The position numbers were made by a program, and so were the translations under genes. From NCBI GenBank assembly GCA_028274465.1, contig CM051456.1, positions 106,987,348-107,051,347 on the forward strand: DNA of 64,000 nt, in the 5' to 3' direction. A model generated the notes under the pieces. It saw nothing but the letters and a program-made list of their open reading frames with translations. It had not been told where the DNA came from and made no database searches. The DNA comes from Plantago ovata. Its lineage: Eukaryota; Streptophyta; Magnoliopsida; Lamiales; Plantaginaceae. Shown here one piece after another: positions 39,076 through 49,397 of the stretch (position 1 is its first letter; each line of letters begins with the position of its first letter).

Positions 39076-39935
39076 TATGATGAAGGTAATTTTTTTTATT
39101 TTAGTTAAAAAAAAATTCTTTAAAATTTATTTTATTATTTTAGTATTTTTTAATTTTTCTTTTAATTCGTTATCTTTTTTATTTGAAAACAGTACTAAGG
39201 CTTGTTTGGTTTCATCAATATTTAATTTTGGAATAGTGAATTTTTGTTGACTTTGGACTAAAATATAATTGATAAATTAAGGTGATTCATTTCGTTATTA
39301 GGGACGCTAAGAGGGGGTAAAAAATTAATGGACCCTATTTCGGAATTATAATTAATCATTTGATTTGATATTACGCGGTCATGGATTTAGAATTAAAGCT
39401 CGAAGATTATATTTGTAATTTTTAATATGTTTACTAATTATTTGTATTTCATTCATCAAGTTATATGCAAATGAAACTTTCTTTTTTTAAAAAAAAGACT
39501 TAAAATAAATCACTATTTACAAACAATGTTACAAGTAGTACTGATGTAGCTTGAAAATTTTAATTAATACTTTTTATCTCTATTTAAAAAAATGAATAAA
39601 CTATTATGTAAAATAAAAGGAATTTATCAAATGGAACAAACAAAAAGACGTGAAGAGAAGAGAATGGAGGGGAAAAATTAAAAAAAAAAAGGAGGAGATA
39701 TGTTCATTTGTAGTTTAGTTATTTAAAATTTAAAAATTTCCATTTAGTCCTTATTTGTGTGAAGATAGTGAGTTGGTCATTTTGTTTTTAGTATTATTCA
39801 CCCTAAACCATCTGATGATCTGGAGGACGTGGAGCGAAATATTTGATACATTATAGGACGATATATGTTGATCTAAATGACAATATTTGAAGTGAGTACA
39901 CATTAGAGAATAATATTTTGAAATTTTTCCGAAAA

Positions 39936-40522
39936 TACTTGAAGAGACAGGAAGAACACTTATACAAGGAAAAACTCAAAAAAGAATATGACTTAAAGAA
40001 GGAAAATGAGTTCTTAATTGAAGAAGTCGATTTCAAGAAGGAGGTTGATTCCAAATATAGTTCAAAGAATAGAAGTTCAGTCTTGGTGGTATCCGACTAA
40101 CTCCAACCACTATAAATAAACCAAGACTTCGACATGGAAGATCACACATTCTGACTGAGAGCAAGAAGTTTACAACTTGACGGTTTACTTTTTATTTTAT
40201 TAGTTGTTTCTTTTCGTGTCTTTACACAAAATTTATATTCTAGAACTCTAGTTGCGTGTTGAGAGATAAAATAGATAGATCGAGTGCGTTTCTATATCAT
40301 CGATTAGGTGACTTGTGTTATTTTGAGCTAAGAGATAAAGAGAGAGTATACATAATTGTACAAATTACAAATTTGATCTTAGTAAATTTTCAACTTTGAC
40401 TGGGCATCAAATAGATGAAAAACTACTTGAATATATATTTTGCAGGCAAGGTTTTTATTTACATTCCGCATTGGTTTAACTTTGTATATTATTTGTGTTT
40501 GGTTGACAAATCTGCAAGTTTA
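39936..40522. other. Unassigned sequence with a charged short ORF and a promoter-like block
   Basis: A plus-strand frame at 39918-40100 is Lys/Glu-rich (RQEEHLYKEKLKKEYDLK) and ends SVLVVSD. Next come a TATA-like CTATAAATAAACC (about 40109) and a C/A-rich leader. This loosely resembles retroelement or pararetrovirus leader organisation, but no polymerase or coat motif supports that. No family assigned. Confidence 0.3.
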
Positions 40523-40527
40523 CAAGT

Positions 40528-43500
40528 TGTTGGTCCCATTAGACAACAAGTAAATACTAGAGGGGGGTGAATAGTCTTTAAAACATTTTCGTGTCTAAAA
40601 ACTTTCTCAGCAAGTACTTATTACTTTTCAGTAATGAGGTTGATGGTACTTAACTTTCTCAACAAAAACTTATTACTTTTCAGTAATGAGTCTGCTGATA
40701 CTTAAGATGCAGAGTGCGGAAGTCTTTTACAATAAGTGCTTTGACAGAAAATACCAGTTTCAACAAGTAAATAAAATAGTGTAAACAAAATAACTTGCTG
40801 AAAATAATTTGCACTAAGGTAAATCACACAAACACTTTTATAGTGGTATTTGAGGGTGGCGTAATCCCTCAACTAATCCAATTTGTCCTTTCTAGGACTG
40901 AAGTCACTACGTCAGATGATGAGTTTCCTTACAACACCTACACACTAGAATTCTCAGAAACTGTTGGTCCCTTTAAACAACAATAAAAGACTAGGGCTGG
41001 GGAGGGGGGTGAATAGTATTTTCAAACTTTTCGTCGTTTAAAACTTTCTCAGCAAGTGCTTATTACGTTTTAGTAATGAGTTTGTTGGTACTTAACTTTC
41101 TCAGCAACTTATTACTTTTCAGTAATGAGTTTGCTGATACTTAAAAACAGAGTGCGGAAGACTTTTACAATAAGTGCTTTTCAGAGAGCTAGTTTCAGCA
41201 AGTGAGCAGAGTGATAGTGTACGAGAAATGTAACTTGCCGAAAACTAAGTGCAGTAAAGTAAATCACACAAACACTTTTATAGTGGTATCTGAGAGTGGG
41301 GTAATCTCTTAACTAATCCACTTTGTCATTTCTAGAACTGAATCCACTATGATAAGATGTGAGGTTCCTTACAAATCCTATCACTAATGATTCTTCAGAA
41401 ACCAAAGCACACTTGCTTCGTTTCCAACCTAACTAGAGAACTGTAACCTTATTCTCTACCAAATTTGAGACTTATAATCAGCAACACTATGCTTGATTAA
41501 TTCCCCCTGAATTTCACGCCTGAAAAGGGTGTTTATCAATTAGAGAGGTTTGGGATGAGATCACTTGAATATAACTTTTCAGCTATAACAAGTTATCTAA
41601 AGAAACACAACTTGTAATACTTTGCAGTAAGCAAGTTTGATTGTTTCTGGTGTCAAGACTTGTTTTTGTCCGACAGAAAGAACACATAACTAATTTCTTA
41701 GCCGTGAATGTTCTACTTCTTCACAAGTAGCTTTTGTTTCAATATTAAGTCTTGGAATGGATCAATAGGCAGTAAGGAGTATAGAAGGTTTTAAGTGTTT
41801 AAAGCACAAGTGAGAGTTTGATCACGTTGTTGACACACCTTTCTACTCTTGCCTGATGACCTCTATTTATAGTGTCTCAAGGGAGCCGTTTGAATTTCAA
41901 ATTCTAAGGCTTTGTACCTTAAGATGTCACTATCTTGCTTTTGTACTTTCAGCAACGTCCTTCATTTGTCTTCTTGTCTTCATGTTCTTCGCGTGCCTAC
42001 TTTGTATTTAATGTTCATTTGAATCAAATTCAAATGTAAACCTTGGAGCCAAAATGCAAGTACTCTTCAGCAAGGAGGTCACATATGTTGTCAACAAGTG
42101 GTCGATCTCAGTTTCAGCAAGCACAACCTACTCTGTCATATAGATTTTCACCTATGCAAGCTGTTGCTGAAATTATCACTTTCTGAAGCAACATGTGCCT
42201 TTGTAGATACCTTTCTCAGAATTCTTCTAAGTCTTCAGTCTTCGAATTTTCAACTTTCTGAGCGGTTCTAGGTCTTCAATAGTTTGTTTATAAAAACAAA
42301 GTACATCATCAGCAAACGAAAGAACCTAACTAGTACCTACACTAAGTCTTTCAGCAAACGTTCCTCTTTTACAATGTCCTTAAAATTCTAAATTCCTATG
42401 GACCTTAAGAGTACTAGTTACTGGACTTTTCTTAATTTAGAATGGTTAATTGCTCATCAAAATTACAAGTTTCCTAACAGAAACCAAAGCACACTAGCTT
42501 TGTTTCCAATCTAATTAGAGAAACTGTAATCTTGTTCTCCACCAAACTTGGAATACTTATCAGCAAAACTATGCCTGATTAGTTCCCCCCTGATAAACAC
42601 GCCTTAAAGGTGGTTTTTATCAATTAGAGAGGTTTGGGATGAGATTACTGAAATTAACTTTTCAGTTAACACAAACAATCTGAGAAACTAAACTTGACAA
42701 TACTTTGCAGTAAGAAAGTATGTTGTTTCTTGGTGTCAAGACTTGTTCTTGTTTAGAGGAAAGAATAATTAACTAATTTCTTAGCTTTAGTATTCTACTT
42801 CTTCACAAATAGTTTTCGTGTCAAACTTAAGTCTTGGAACAGATCAGTAGGTAGTTTAAGAGTAAAGAAGGTTTGAGTGTTTAAGCACAAGTGAGAGTTT
42901 GATCACGTTGTTGACACACCCTTCTACTCAGCCTAAGGACCTCTATATATAGTGTCTCAAGGGAGCCATTTGAATTTCAAATTCTAAGGCTTGTACCTCA
43001 ATATGTCACTATCAACAACGTCTTCTTTTGTCTTCAAGTCTTCAGTTTTCAAAACGCGTGCTTTAGCATTTAATGTTCTTGGAATTCAAATGTGAACGTT
43101 GGAGCTAAGATGCCAAATAACTTCAACAAGGAGGTCACATGTGTTATTCAGCAAGCAAGTGTACCCAGTTCAGCAAACACAACCTACTATGTCATATAGA
43201 TTTTCACTTATGCAAGCTGGTTGCTGAGTTACTCACTTTCTGAGATAGCATGTGCCTTTGTAGATACCTTTATCAGAAACTTCTAAGTCTTCAAGTCTTC
43301 GAGTCTTCAACTTTCTGAGTGGTTCTAGGTCTTCAATAGATAGTTTTTGCAAATAAAGTACATCATCAGCAAGCTTAAGAACTTAACTAGTACCTACACT
43401 AAGTCTTTCAGAAAACGTTTCTGTTTTATAATTTCCTTTAAATTCTAAAATCCTATGGACCTTAAGAGTACTAGTTACTGGACTTTACTTAATTTAGCAT

Positions 43501-43536
43501 GGTTAATTGGTCATCAAAATTACAAGTTTCCTAACA
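40528..43536. mobile_element. Solo LTR A (about 1.49 kb), interrupted by solo LTR B
   Basis: It starts TGTTGGTCCCATTAG and ends TTTCCTAACA (TG...CA), flanked by the duplication CAAGT (40523-40527 and 43537-43541). The sequence is split at 40961/42480 by LTR B. Motifs include GAGGGGGGTGAATAGT near the 5' end and a TATATATAG-type box near 42948. Parent family unknown because no coding DNA remains. Confidence 0.92.
40962..42479. mobile_element. Solo LTR B (1518 bp) inserted inside LTR A
   Basis: It starts TGTTGGTCCCTTTAA and ends TTTCCTAACA, flanked by GAAAC on both sides (40957-40961 and 42480-42484). It is a close relative of LTR A over its whole length. It must have inserted after A, then lost its internal part by LTR recombination. 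Confidence 0.92.
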
Positions 43537-43541
43537 CAAGT

Positions 43542-43999
43542 TAGAGTTGACCTAGGAGTTGAACACCGATTGACAGGGCGTGTACTTGTATCTAATTACA
43601 AGTTATTATCAATCCTACATTCTTTCACATTTCTCGGAAACACAAACTCCTTAGCATCTGAATTCCATATTAAAAAATTTGCAACTTTCTGGTTAACTTT
43701 TCTATACTCATTTTGTGGCCCTAGTGCTTCCTGCACATTCATATAAAGAGAAAATGTAAATTACTGCTACTACACACACAATTTGTTTGACTGGAAACCT
43801 GATAAGGAACAGAGGACATGGCCATTTGGAGGTTAGTAGAGGTGGAGTTGAGTTAAAATATTTATAGAGTAGTGGTATGACTGTCGTGAATAGAAAAATA
43901 TCGGAAGAGATAGAGTTTGGTATTTCTTGAAGAAGAATGTTGAAGCATGGTTCGGTGCTCTGCATCCGCTTTTGAGGACTAAAGTTACAATAAAACATA
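43542..43999. other. Intergenic, nothing recognised
   Basis: No coding or repeat signal beyond the TSD of LTR A on the left and the TSD of the hAT-like element on the right. Confidence 0.5.
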
Positions 44000-44007
44000 G
44001 ATCCGAG

Positions 44008-45809
44008 CAGTGGCGGATCCAAAATTTTAGGTTAGGTGAGGCACAATGATCATGGTTCTAAATTTATATTTATAAAAAAATGGTGTTTATTTAAAGAGAA
44101 TGAAAATATTAAAACAAATATTTTATGTGTTATATATCTCATATAAGGAATATAAAGAGAATGAAAATATAATTTTTCAATAAAATAAAATGGTGATTAT
44201 AATAGAAAATAAAGTGTAAAACTAAAGATGAAAAGTATAGAAAAATATATATAGGAGAGGAATAGAAAGACATTGTATAAGAAATGAAAAAAGAAAATAA
44301 GAGAGAGAAAAAATAAATAAAGGAAATTGTGGCAAAGGAGGCTCAAACCTGCATCAGCTCGGGTTTAATTAACTTTGGCCGCATGTCTAATCTGTGGCGG
44401 CTCAAGGCCCGTGTGGATTTATTATGTATAATTGTTGGTGTCGGAATATGTCCAACCCCTAAGGGCGTCTAAGAGCGTATTAGGGCGTCATGGGCTGACC
44501 ATGATAGAAGGGTCCGATTACCTTTCACCATGGTCCGACCAGACAAAAGACTAGGCAAAATAGCCTAAGTCCTTATGTTCGACCTAGAAGTACAACTGCT
44601 CTACTAGCCATTGAGCTGCCCTACTAGCGTGGTGACGCCCTACTAGCAGGACAAAGCCCTAGTAGCCACCAGCTAGGAGAAAGTCAAGCCAAGCAAAGAG
44701 CTCCTCGAGCTTCACCACAACCTCCGGCTACATAGGGTCGCCCTAGTAGCACGCCGAGAGGAACAAGATTGGTGCCCTTCTGCCTTACTAGCACTGGTAG
44801 TCGGACGAGTGCCCTTCCTCCCTACTACCACAGGTGGCCGTACATAACTCCTTACGTCAAGGAAGAATTAACATGTCCTAAAAAAAAGGTGGTCCTCGGA
44901 CCTTAGAAGCTCGGCGGTCGCCCTACTATCCCGTCCTCGGACGGTACTAGGGAGACACCCGCCCTAGGAGCACTTTGGTACCAAGGAAGACCATTTTACC
45001 CCAACCAACCTCAGTAGAAGATCTGTTCCAAAGCCCATGGGTCACTTCAAATGGGCCTAAGCCCATGAGAGACTCAATCATGGCCGGACACTTGTCACGA
45101 TCCTAAGGACTCAGACAATATTCCATTGCTAGTATAAATATGGGCTCACTCAAATCAAGGTATCATTCATTCAATCATTAAGACATCCCATCACACTACT
45201 TTCTCACTCTACATTTACTAGGGAAGCCTATCAACTCCCTACACGTAAAGTCGTCCCTCCGGCTTGATCATTGACAAGTCGGGCTTGTGGCACTAAACCC
45301 CCCCCCCTCTTGCTAAGTTATACCTCAAGTCCTAGGTACAATACGGAAGGCACTTGGAGTGCGAAGGACGCTCTAGAACCTTCGCCCTACGACCACGCTC
45401 CAGAGGAAAGTACGACGCTCTAGAGGAAAGCACTAATAACCTATCAACAATAATATTTATACATACGTATTTTTATGCAAAAGTTAGCAAAATAAAATTG
45501 GTGTTGTGGTGAATGTTGAAGTTGAAAGTATAATGTCAAGGTCACTAGTTCAATACCTTTGATGAATTTTAATTTTCTTCTTATATATAATTGTTTGGGG
45601 GCCTAACTTACGGGGTGGAATAAGGCCCCAAAAATATAGAGCCGCCCTTATATCTAATCGATCCGCTGGGACACAAAGACTTTGTAACAATGTAATTGAA
45701 CTTTACCAATATATTTAAACACAAAATATAATGGGGTATAATAGGTATTTTATATTAAAAATTCAGGTGAGACACTTGCCCATTTTGGCTCTAAGTGCAT
45801 CCGCCGTTG
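44008..45809. mobile_element. Non-autonomous hAT-like element carrying a solo LTR
   Basis: The left end is CAGTGGCGGATCCAAAA. The right end, inverted, reads CAACGGCGGATGCACTT. The flanking 8-mers are GATCCGAG (44000-44007) and GATCCAAG (45810-45817), one mismatch, fitting the 8-bp duplication of hAT transposons. No transposase is encoded. About 785 bp remain after removing the inserted LTR (44433-45449). Confidence 0.75.
44433..45449. mobile_element. Solo LTR C (1017 bp)
   Basis: TGTTGGTGTCGGAATATG at the start and CCTATCAACA at the end, flanked by ATAAT (44428-44432 and 45450-45454). Unrelated in interior sequence to LTRs A and B despite the shared TGTTGGT start. Contains a C-run near 45299 and clustered CCCTACTAGC-type short repeats at 44600-44760. 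Confidence 0.9.
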
Positions 45810-45900
45810 GATCCAAGAACACATCACCACAAAGTAAAGAATCATTAGAATATAAGCTTTTGCACTTGAAGTTACTCGTATCCACGTTGGTTGATCAATA

Positions 45901-46000
45901 TTCCCTCCGTTCTATCTAAAACTTCCTACTAACTTTAATTATTTTTTAAAAATTATTCTGATAATAGCAACAGAAACTACTTTAGAGAAAACGGAGGGAA
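45901..46000. mobile_element. Stowaway MITE, 100 bp
   Basis: The ends TTCCCTCCGTT and AACGGAGGGAA are perfect inverted repeats with TA on both sides (45899-45900 and 46001-46002). Further pairing of the arms makes a near-complete hairpin. Confidence 0.9.
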
Positions 46001-46002
46001 TA

Positions 46003-46569
46003 GAATATAAACAGGCCCGGCCCAAGGCTGTGCGGGCGGAGGGCACCAAAATTTCTAGGAGTCTAGGGCTGACAAATTCATCATTTATTTCTTCATACGC
46101 TGGAGACCTAAAAAAAGATCATCCAATCCAAGAAAATCAATTTTTATTTATCTTTTTTCGTCAGTTCACCCTGCGCCGTCGCTCGGTAGCTTTACTGAGT
46201 CCACCGGTGACGGTGAGTCTTTTTCCTGTTGAGAATTTACTGATTACTTTGTATTTACTAATCTCATCCTATCATTGTGGAGTTTGATCTTACAGTAAGA
46301 TCAAACTCAACAATGAAACGATGAAAAGTTATTCTTACTACTCATAGATTTTATGTGTGAACTTATCCTGCTGCAAAATTTACTTTAGAAATTATTTCCA
46401 AGATTTCGATTTCGAACTAGTTTTCCTGTTCCAGTTGCTTTCTCAAATTTAATCCATCACCTGTTTGTTTCTTGAGGTTGTATGTAATTATTAGATAAGA
46501 TATCTTTTGAAAGTACGTAGTAGTACGAACTAATTAATAGTATTTCTCATGTTTTGCATATACACACAG
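46003..46569. other. Upstream region of the F-box gene
   Basis: CAGGCCCGGCCCAAGG at about 46013 resembles the end of hAT-type MITEs but no partner end was found. 46380-46560 is similar to 34780-34965, the upstream DNA of the F-box pseudogene, so duplication included the promoter and a probable 5' UTR intron that ends CACACAG before the ATG. Confidence 0.5.
46273..46315. repeat. Near-perfect hairpin upstream of the F-box gene
   Basis: 20-bp arms with one mismatch and a 3-nt loop (CAG at 46293-46295). The arm sequence CATTGTTG-GTTTGATCTTA occurs once, unpaired, in the paralogous upstream region near 34582. Confidence 0.95.
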
Positions 46570-47640
46570 ATGATGATGATGTATATCCATGAAGATTTGA
46601 TTGCGTCAATATTGAGTAAGCTACCTGTCAAATCTCTCCTCAAGTTCAAGTGCGTATCGAAAACATGGCTATCCATAATCTCGAGTCCTGCATTTATCAA
46701 ATCCCACCTCCAATTTTCATCCAGTGGTGTCTTTTGGGTTGGTGAACACAAAGTAAAAGTTTCTCATATCTCCGTACATCCTCCAACTATACACAGAGGA
46801 AAGACACTTGAAATTCTACAGCCTATTTTTGTCATTAAGAATCTTTGCGAACATCAAGTGAGAATTGTCGGTTCTTGTAATGGTTTGGTGTGTGCAGTTG
46901 TTTGCAAGAGCGCAGCTGAAGAACATGTACTTTTGTTGTGGAATCCAGCGACTAAGGAGTTCCACAAGATGCCTTCTTCAGGGAGTTGGGGGTTTATTCG
47001 GAATATCCAACATGGTTTCGGTTATGATGCATCCAAGGATGATTACAAAGTTGTTGAAACAAGTTTTAATTTAAAAAACCCATATCATCCAATTCCCACT
47101 CAAAAGATTTACAGCTTAAAATCCAATTCATGGAAGATTGTGGGGTCGAAATTTGCTGCCATTGGTACTAATGATACTATGGGTGTTTTTGTTAACGGTG
47201 CAATACACTGGCTCTGGACTAATTCGGGAAATGGCAAGTGCACAAATTTTGATATCGTGGCTATAAATTTGATAACTGAAGCTACCACTAAAATAGAGTT
47301 TCCTGATGATGCTTCCAGTGGCTACGAGACGTTGGGAGCTTCGGAAGATCATCTTTTTAAATCGTTTTCAAATTCTGAATATAGAGAGTATTGGATGATG
47401 CAGGAGTATGGTATCAAAGAGTCATGGACTAAAATTATGAGGCTTCCAAACCATGTCTGCCGTTTTAATGTTCCAGAATATGATCCGGGTTCTGGCAAGT
47501 CTAAACCGGAGTGGGAAGTTGAGAAAGTATGCCGATTTGTGAAGATCCCTTCGAGTAAGAAGTATATTATTACATTTGAAGGCGTAACGTATAGTGAAAG
47601 CCTTGTTTCTGTTTCTCCTGCAGGTTCGTCTGGATCATGA
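46570..47640 (+). CDS. F-box protein with F-box-associated domain (F-box/kelch type)
   Basis: 356 aa from the ATG at 46570; the ORF extends upstream but a splice acceptor (CACACAG) directly precedes this Met. The F-box (about residues 5-50) reads [40 protein letters not shown]. The F-box-associated (FBA_1-type) region follows: RGKTLEILQPI, VGSCNGLVCAV, LLLWNPATKEFHKMP, GFGYDASKDDYKVVE, YSLKSNSWKIVG, VNGAIHWLW, NLITEATTKIEFP. It ends in a Ser/Gly-rich tail. Such proteins are substrate receptors in SCF (SKP1-cullin-F-box) ubiquitin ligases; the target is unknown. No defects. Its last 330 bp and 3' flank are identical to those of the pseudogene at 35 kb. Confidence 0.9.
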   Translation: MMMMYIHEDLIASILSKLPVKSLLKFKCVSKTWLSIISSPAFIKSHLQFSSSGVFWVGEHKVKVSHISVHPPTIHRGKTLEILQPIFVIKNLCEHQVRIVGSCNGLVCAVVCKSAAEEHVLLLWNPATKEFHKMPSSGSWGFIRNIQHGFGYDASKDDYKVVETSFNLKNPYHPIPTQKIYSLKSNSWKIVGSKFAAIGTNDTMGVFVNGAIHWLWTNSGNGKCTNFDIVAINLITEATTKIEFPDDASSGYETLGASEDHLFKSFSNSEYREYWMMQEYGIKESWTKIMRLPNHVCRFNVPEYDPGSGKSKPEWEVEKVCRFVKIPSSKKYIITFEGVTYSESLVSVSPAGSSGS

Positions 47641-47950
47641 ATTTAGTTTCTCCTTATATAGGGTAAGAGGTGCTTGGATTATAAAACTCGTTTTGTTGCG
47701 TTGATTGTAGCAATGATCTCTTTTTAGTTTTGAATGATCATCATCATATATATATAGCTTGTTCCTGTTTTGCTTGCTCACTTTTCAGTTTTACTTGCTG
47801 TTTGCTATTATACTTATCTTTCTTGTAGCAGCCAAATTAATTTTCAGAGTATGTTACATTAATTTCCTAATTGAGCAGCCAGATCTATAAGCTCATCAGT
47901 AAATCTGTAAGATATTAATGTAATACTAATACAAATTATAGAAAATAAAA

Positions 47951-48290
47951 ATGGCGAAGCTCCTTCTATTTTCAAGTACTATGGAGAAAAGAATGTTGTT
48001 TTGCTTTGCTATTGAACCAACAACATGCTCCAATAACGAAACAAATCTTCAAGCCCTTTTTAGCCATGAACAATGCCATTGATATTGATCCAAATGGAGT
48101 TCTCAGTTGGTAGAACGAAACAGGCTACATAGCTAGCCTAGCATTTTATGCGGCGGCCACAAGCACCCAAGCGGTGTAGTAGATATTGATCTCATGTCTT
48201 GGGGCCTCGTAGGAACCATTTCACCGCGACAATTCCACAGGAGATTGGTGGCTTAAAAATCGGCTGGAATATTGTTCCTGTCAACAATCT
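47951..48290 (+). pseudogene. LRR receptor-like kinase N-terminal remnant
   Basis: After a possible start (MAKLLLFSSTMEKRML), frames shift repeatedly. One reads CSNNETNLQAL and another ALLAMNNAIDIDPNGVLSW then NETGYI, typical of the LRR N-terminal cap (LRRNT_2) of receptor kinases. Near 48190-48240, VVDIDLMSWGLVGTISP resembles the first leucine-rich repeat. Stops and frameshifts are present and no kinase domain follows. Downstream sequence is taken over by a copia element at 48385. Confidence 0.6.
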
Positions 48291-48477
48291 TTTACAAAAT
48301 ATATCTTGTACAACTAAACAACAAACATGAATCAATATTTTATGCCCGTGTAAAAGAGCAACTGCGGTTGCTCATGGCTCTAACTGTTAGAACATAGGAG
48401 TTGAACCAGACAGCACATAGGAGTTAAACCAGAATAGGTTAACTCCTCCTTTTGCTGATCCTACGTTATATAGGAGT

Positions 48478-49152
48478 TTAGCTGGAGCGCTTCAGTATCT
48501 CACCTTCACTCGCCCTGATTTATGCTATGCAGTTCAACAGGTATGTTGTCACATGCATGATCCCCGCACTGAACATATGGAGGCTCTCAAGCGTATCTTA
48601 CGCTATGTCCAAGGCACTCTGTCTTTTGGACTCCATCTCACTCCTTCCTCTCTTCAGGATCTTGTGGCATATGCTGATGCCGACTGGGCCGGCTGCCCCG
48701 ACACTCGCCGTTCTACCTCCGGTTATTGTGTTTTCTTGGGTGACAACCTGATCTCTTGGTCCGCCAAGCGTCAAGCAACATTGTCCCGCTCGAGTGCTGA
48801 GGCCGAGTATCGTGGCGTCGCTAATGTTGTGGCCGAGTCATGCTGGCTCCGAAATCTTCTCCTTGAGCTTCTGTGTCCGGTGCGCAAGGCTACGTTTGTC
48901 TACTGTGACAATGTCTCTGCAATTTATCTCACCGGCAATCCCGTCCAGCATCAGCGTACAAAGCACATCGAGTTAGATATACATTTTGTTCGCGAAAAGG
49001 TTGCTCGTGGTGAGGTTCGTGTTCATCATGTTCCCTCTCGTTATCAGATTGCGGATATTTTTACGAAGGGGTTGCCTTTGGTCTTGTTTGAAGACTTTCG
49101 TTCCAGTCTCAATGTTCGACAGCCTCCCATTTCGACTGCAGGGGAGTGTTAG
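48478..49152 (+). pseudogene. Copia RT C-terminus and RNase H
   Basis: LAGALQYLTFTRPDLCYAV and MHDPRTEHMEALKRILRY from the RT end. RNase H follows: YADADWAGCPDTRRSTSGYC, LSRSSAEAEYRGVANVVAE, VYCDNVSAIYLTGNPVQHQR, HIELDIHFVREKVARG and ADIFTKGLP. The open frame is clean to a TAG that overlaps the LTR start (TGTTAG). Catalytic acids of RNase H (Asp, Glu, Asp) are visible, but the rest of pol is missing. Confidence 0.9.
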
Positions 49153-49303
49153 AACATAGGAGTTGAACCAGACAGCACATAGGAGTTAAACCAGAATAGG
49201 TTAACTCCTTGGTCAACACCGACAATGTAGAGATAGGAATGGATTAGGAATGTATTACGAATGTATATCTGTCCTAGAATATAGCCTAGAATAGTGGATT
49301 TAG

Positions 49304-49353
<50 letters not shown>

Positions 49354-49392
49354 TTGGTGATTAATGAGAAGACATCGATTCACATTCTTACA
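49147..49392 (+). repeat. 3' LTR of the deleted copia element
   Basis: Begins TGTTAGAACATAGG and ends ACATTCTTACA next to the duplicated CTAAC. Confidence 0.85.
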
Positions 49393-49397
49393 CTAAC

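Larger units (their letters stand above)
38177..39345. mobile_element. Foldback-like element with a central hairpin array
   Basis: Arms of about 170 bp or more are inverted copies. The left arm (38177-38330) has TTAGCGTCCCTAATAACGAA, ATTTTAGTCCAAAGTCAACA and CACTATTCCAAAATT; the right arm (39190-39345) has their reverse complements. A second arm pair, TTCATCATCC-CCAAAGCT-CGGTACCGTAAT at 38430-38463, pairs with 39045-39085. Nothing is coded. A MITE sits in the left half and a GC-rich palindrome array in the centre. Confidence 0.8.
36795..39935. mobile_element. Non-autonomous TIR element, host to nested insertions
   Basis: The left side (36795-37000) and right side (39690-39935) are inverted copies: ATTTCAAA, TAATGTGTACT, CGTCCTATAATGT, GCTCCACGTCCTCCA, GACCAACTCACTAT and AAATAAGGACTAAAT occur on the left and, inverted, on the right. 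The span of 3.1 kb encodes no complete protein. It contains a pogo-like fragment (37391-38110), a TIR/hairpin element (38177-39345) and a MITE (38466-38615). The superfamily is not certain; long TIRs suggest Mutator-like. Confidence 0.65.
48385..49392 (+). mobile_element. Internally deleted Ty1/copia element
   Basis: Flanked by CTAAC (48380-48384 and 49393-49397). The first ~63 bp (48385-48447) are identical to the start of the 3' LTR (49147-49209: TGTTAGAACATAGGAG, GGTTAACTCCT). The sequence then jumps into pol, so the rest of the 5' LTR, gag, protease, integrase and most RT are deleted. The 3' LTR is 246 bp and includes (TA)n at about 49304-49351. Confidence 0.9.

Noticed and set aside
39918..40150. 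Endogenous pararetrovirus remnant
   Set aside because: Only a charged ORF and a TATA-like leader; no movement protein, coat or polymerase motif is present. Not supported.
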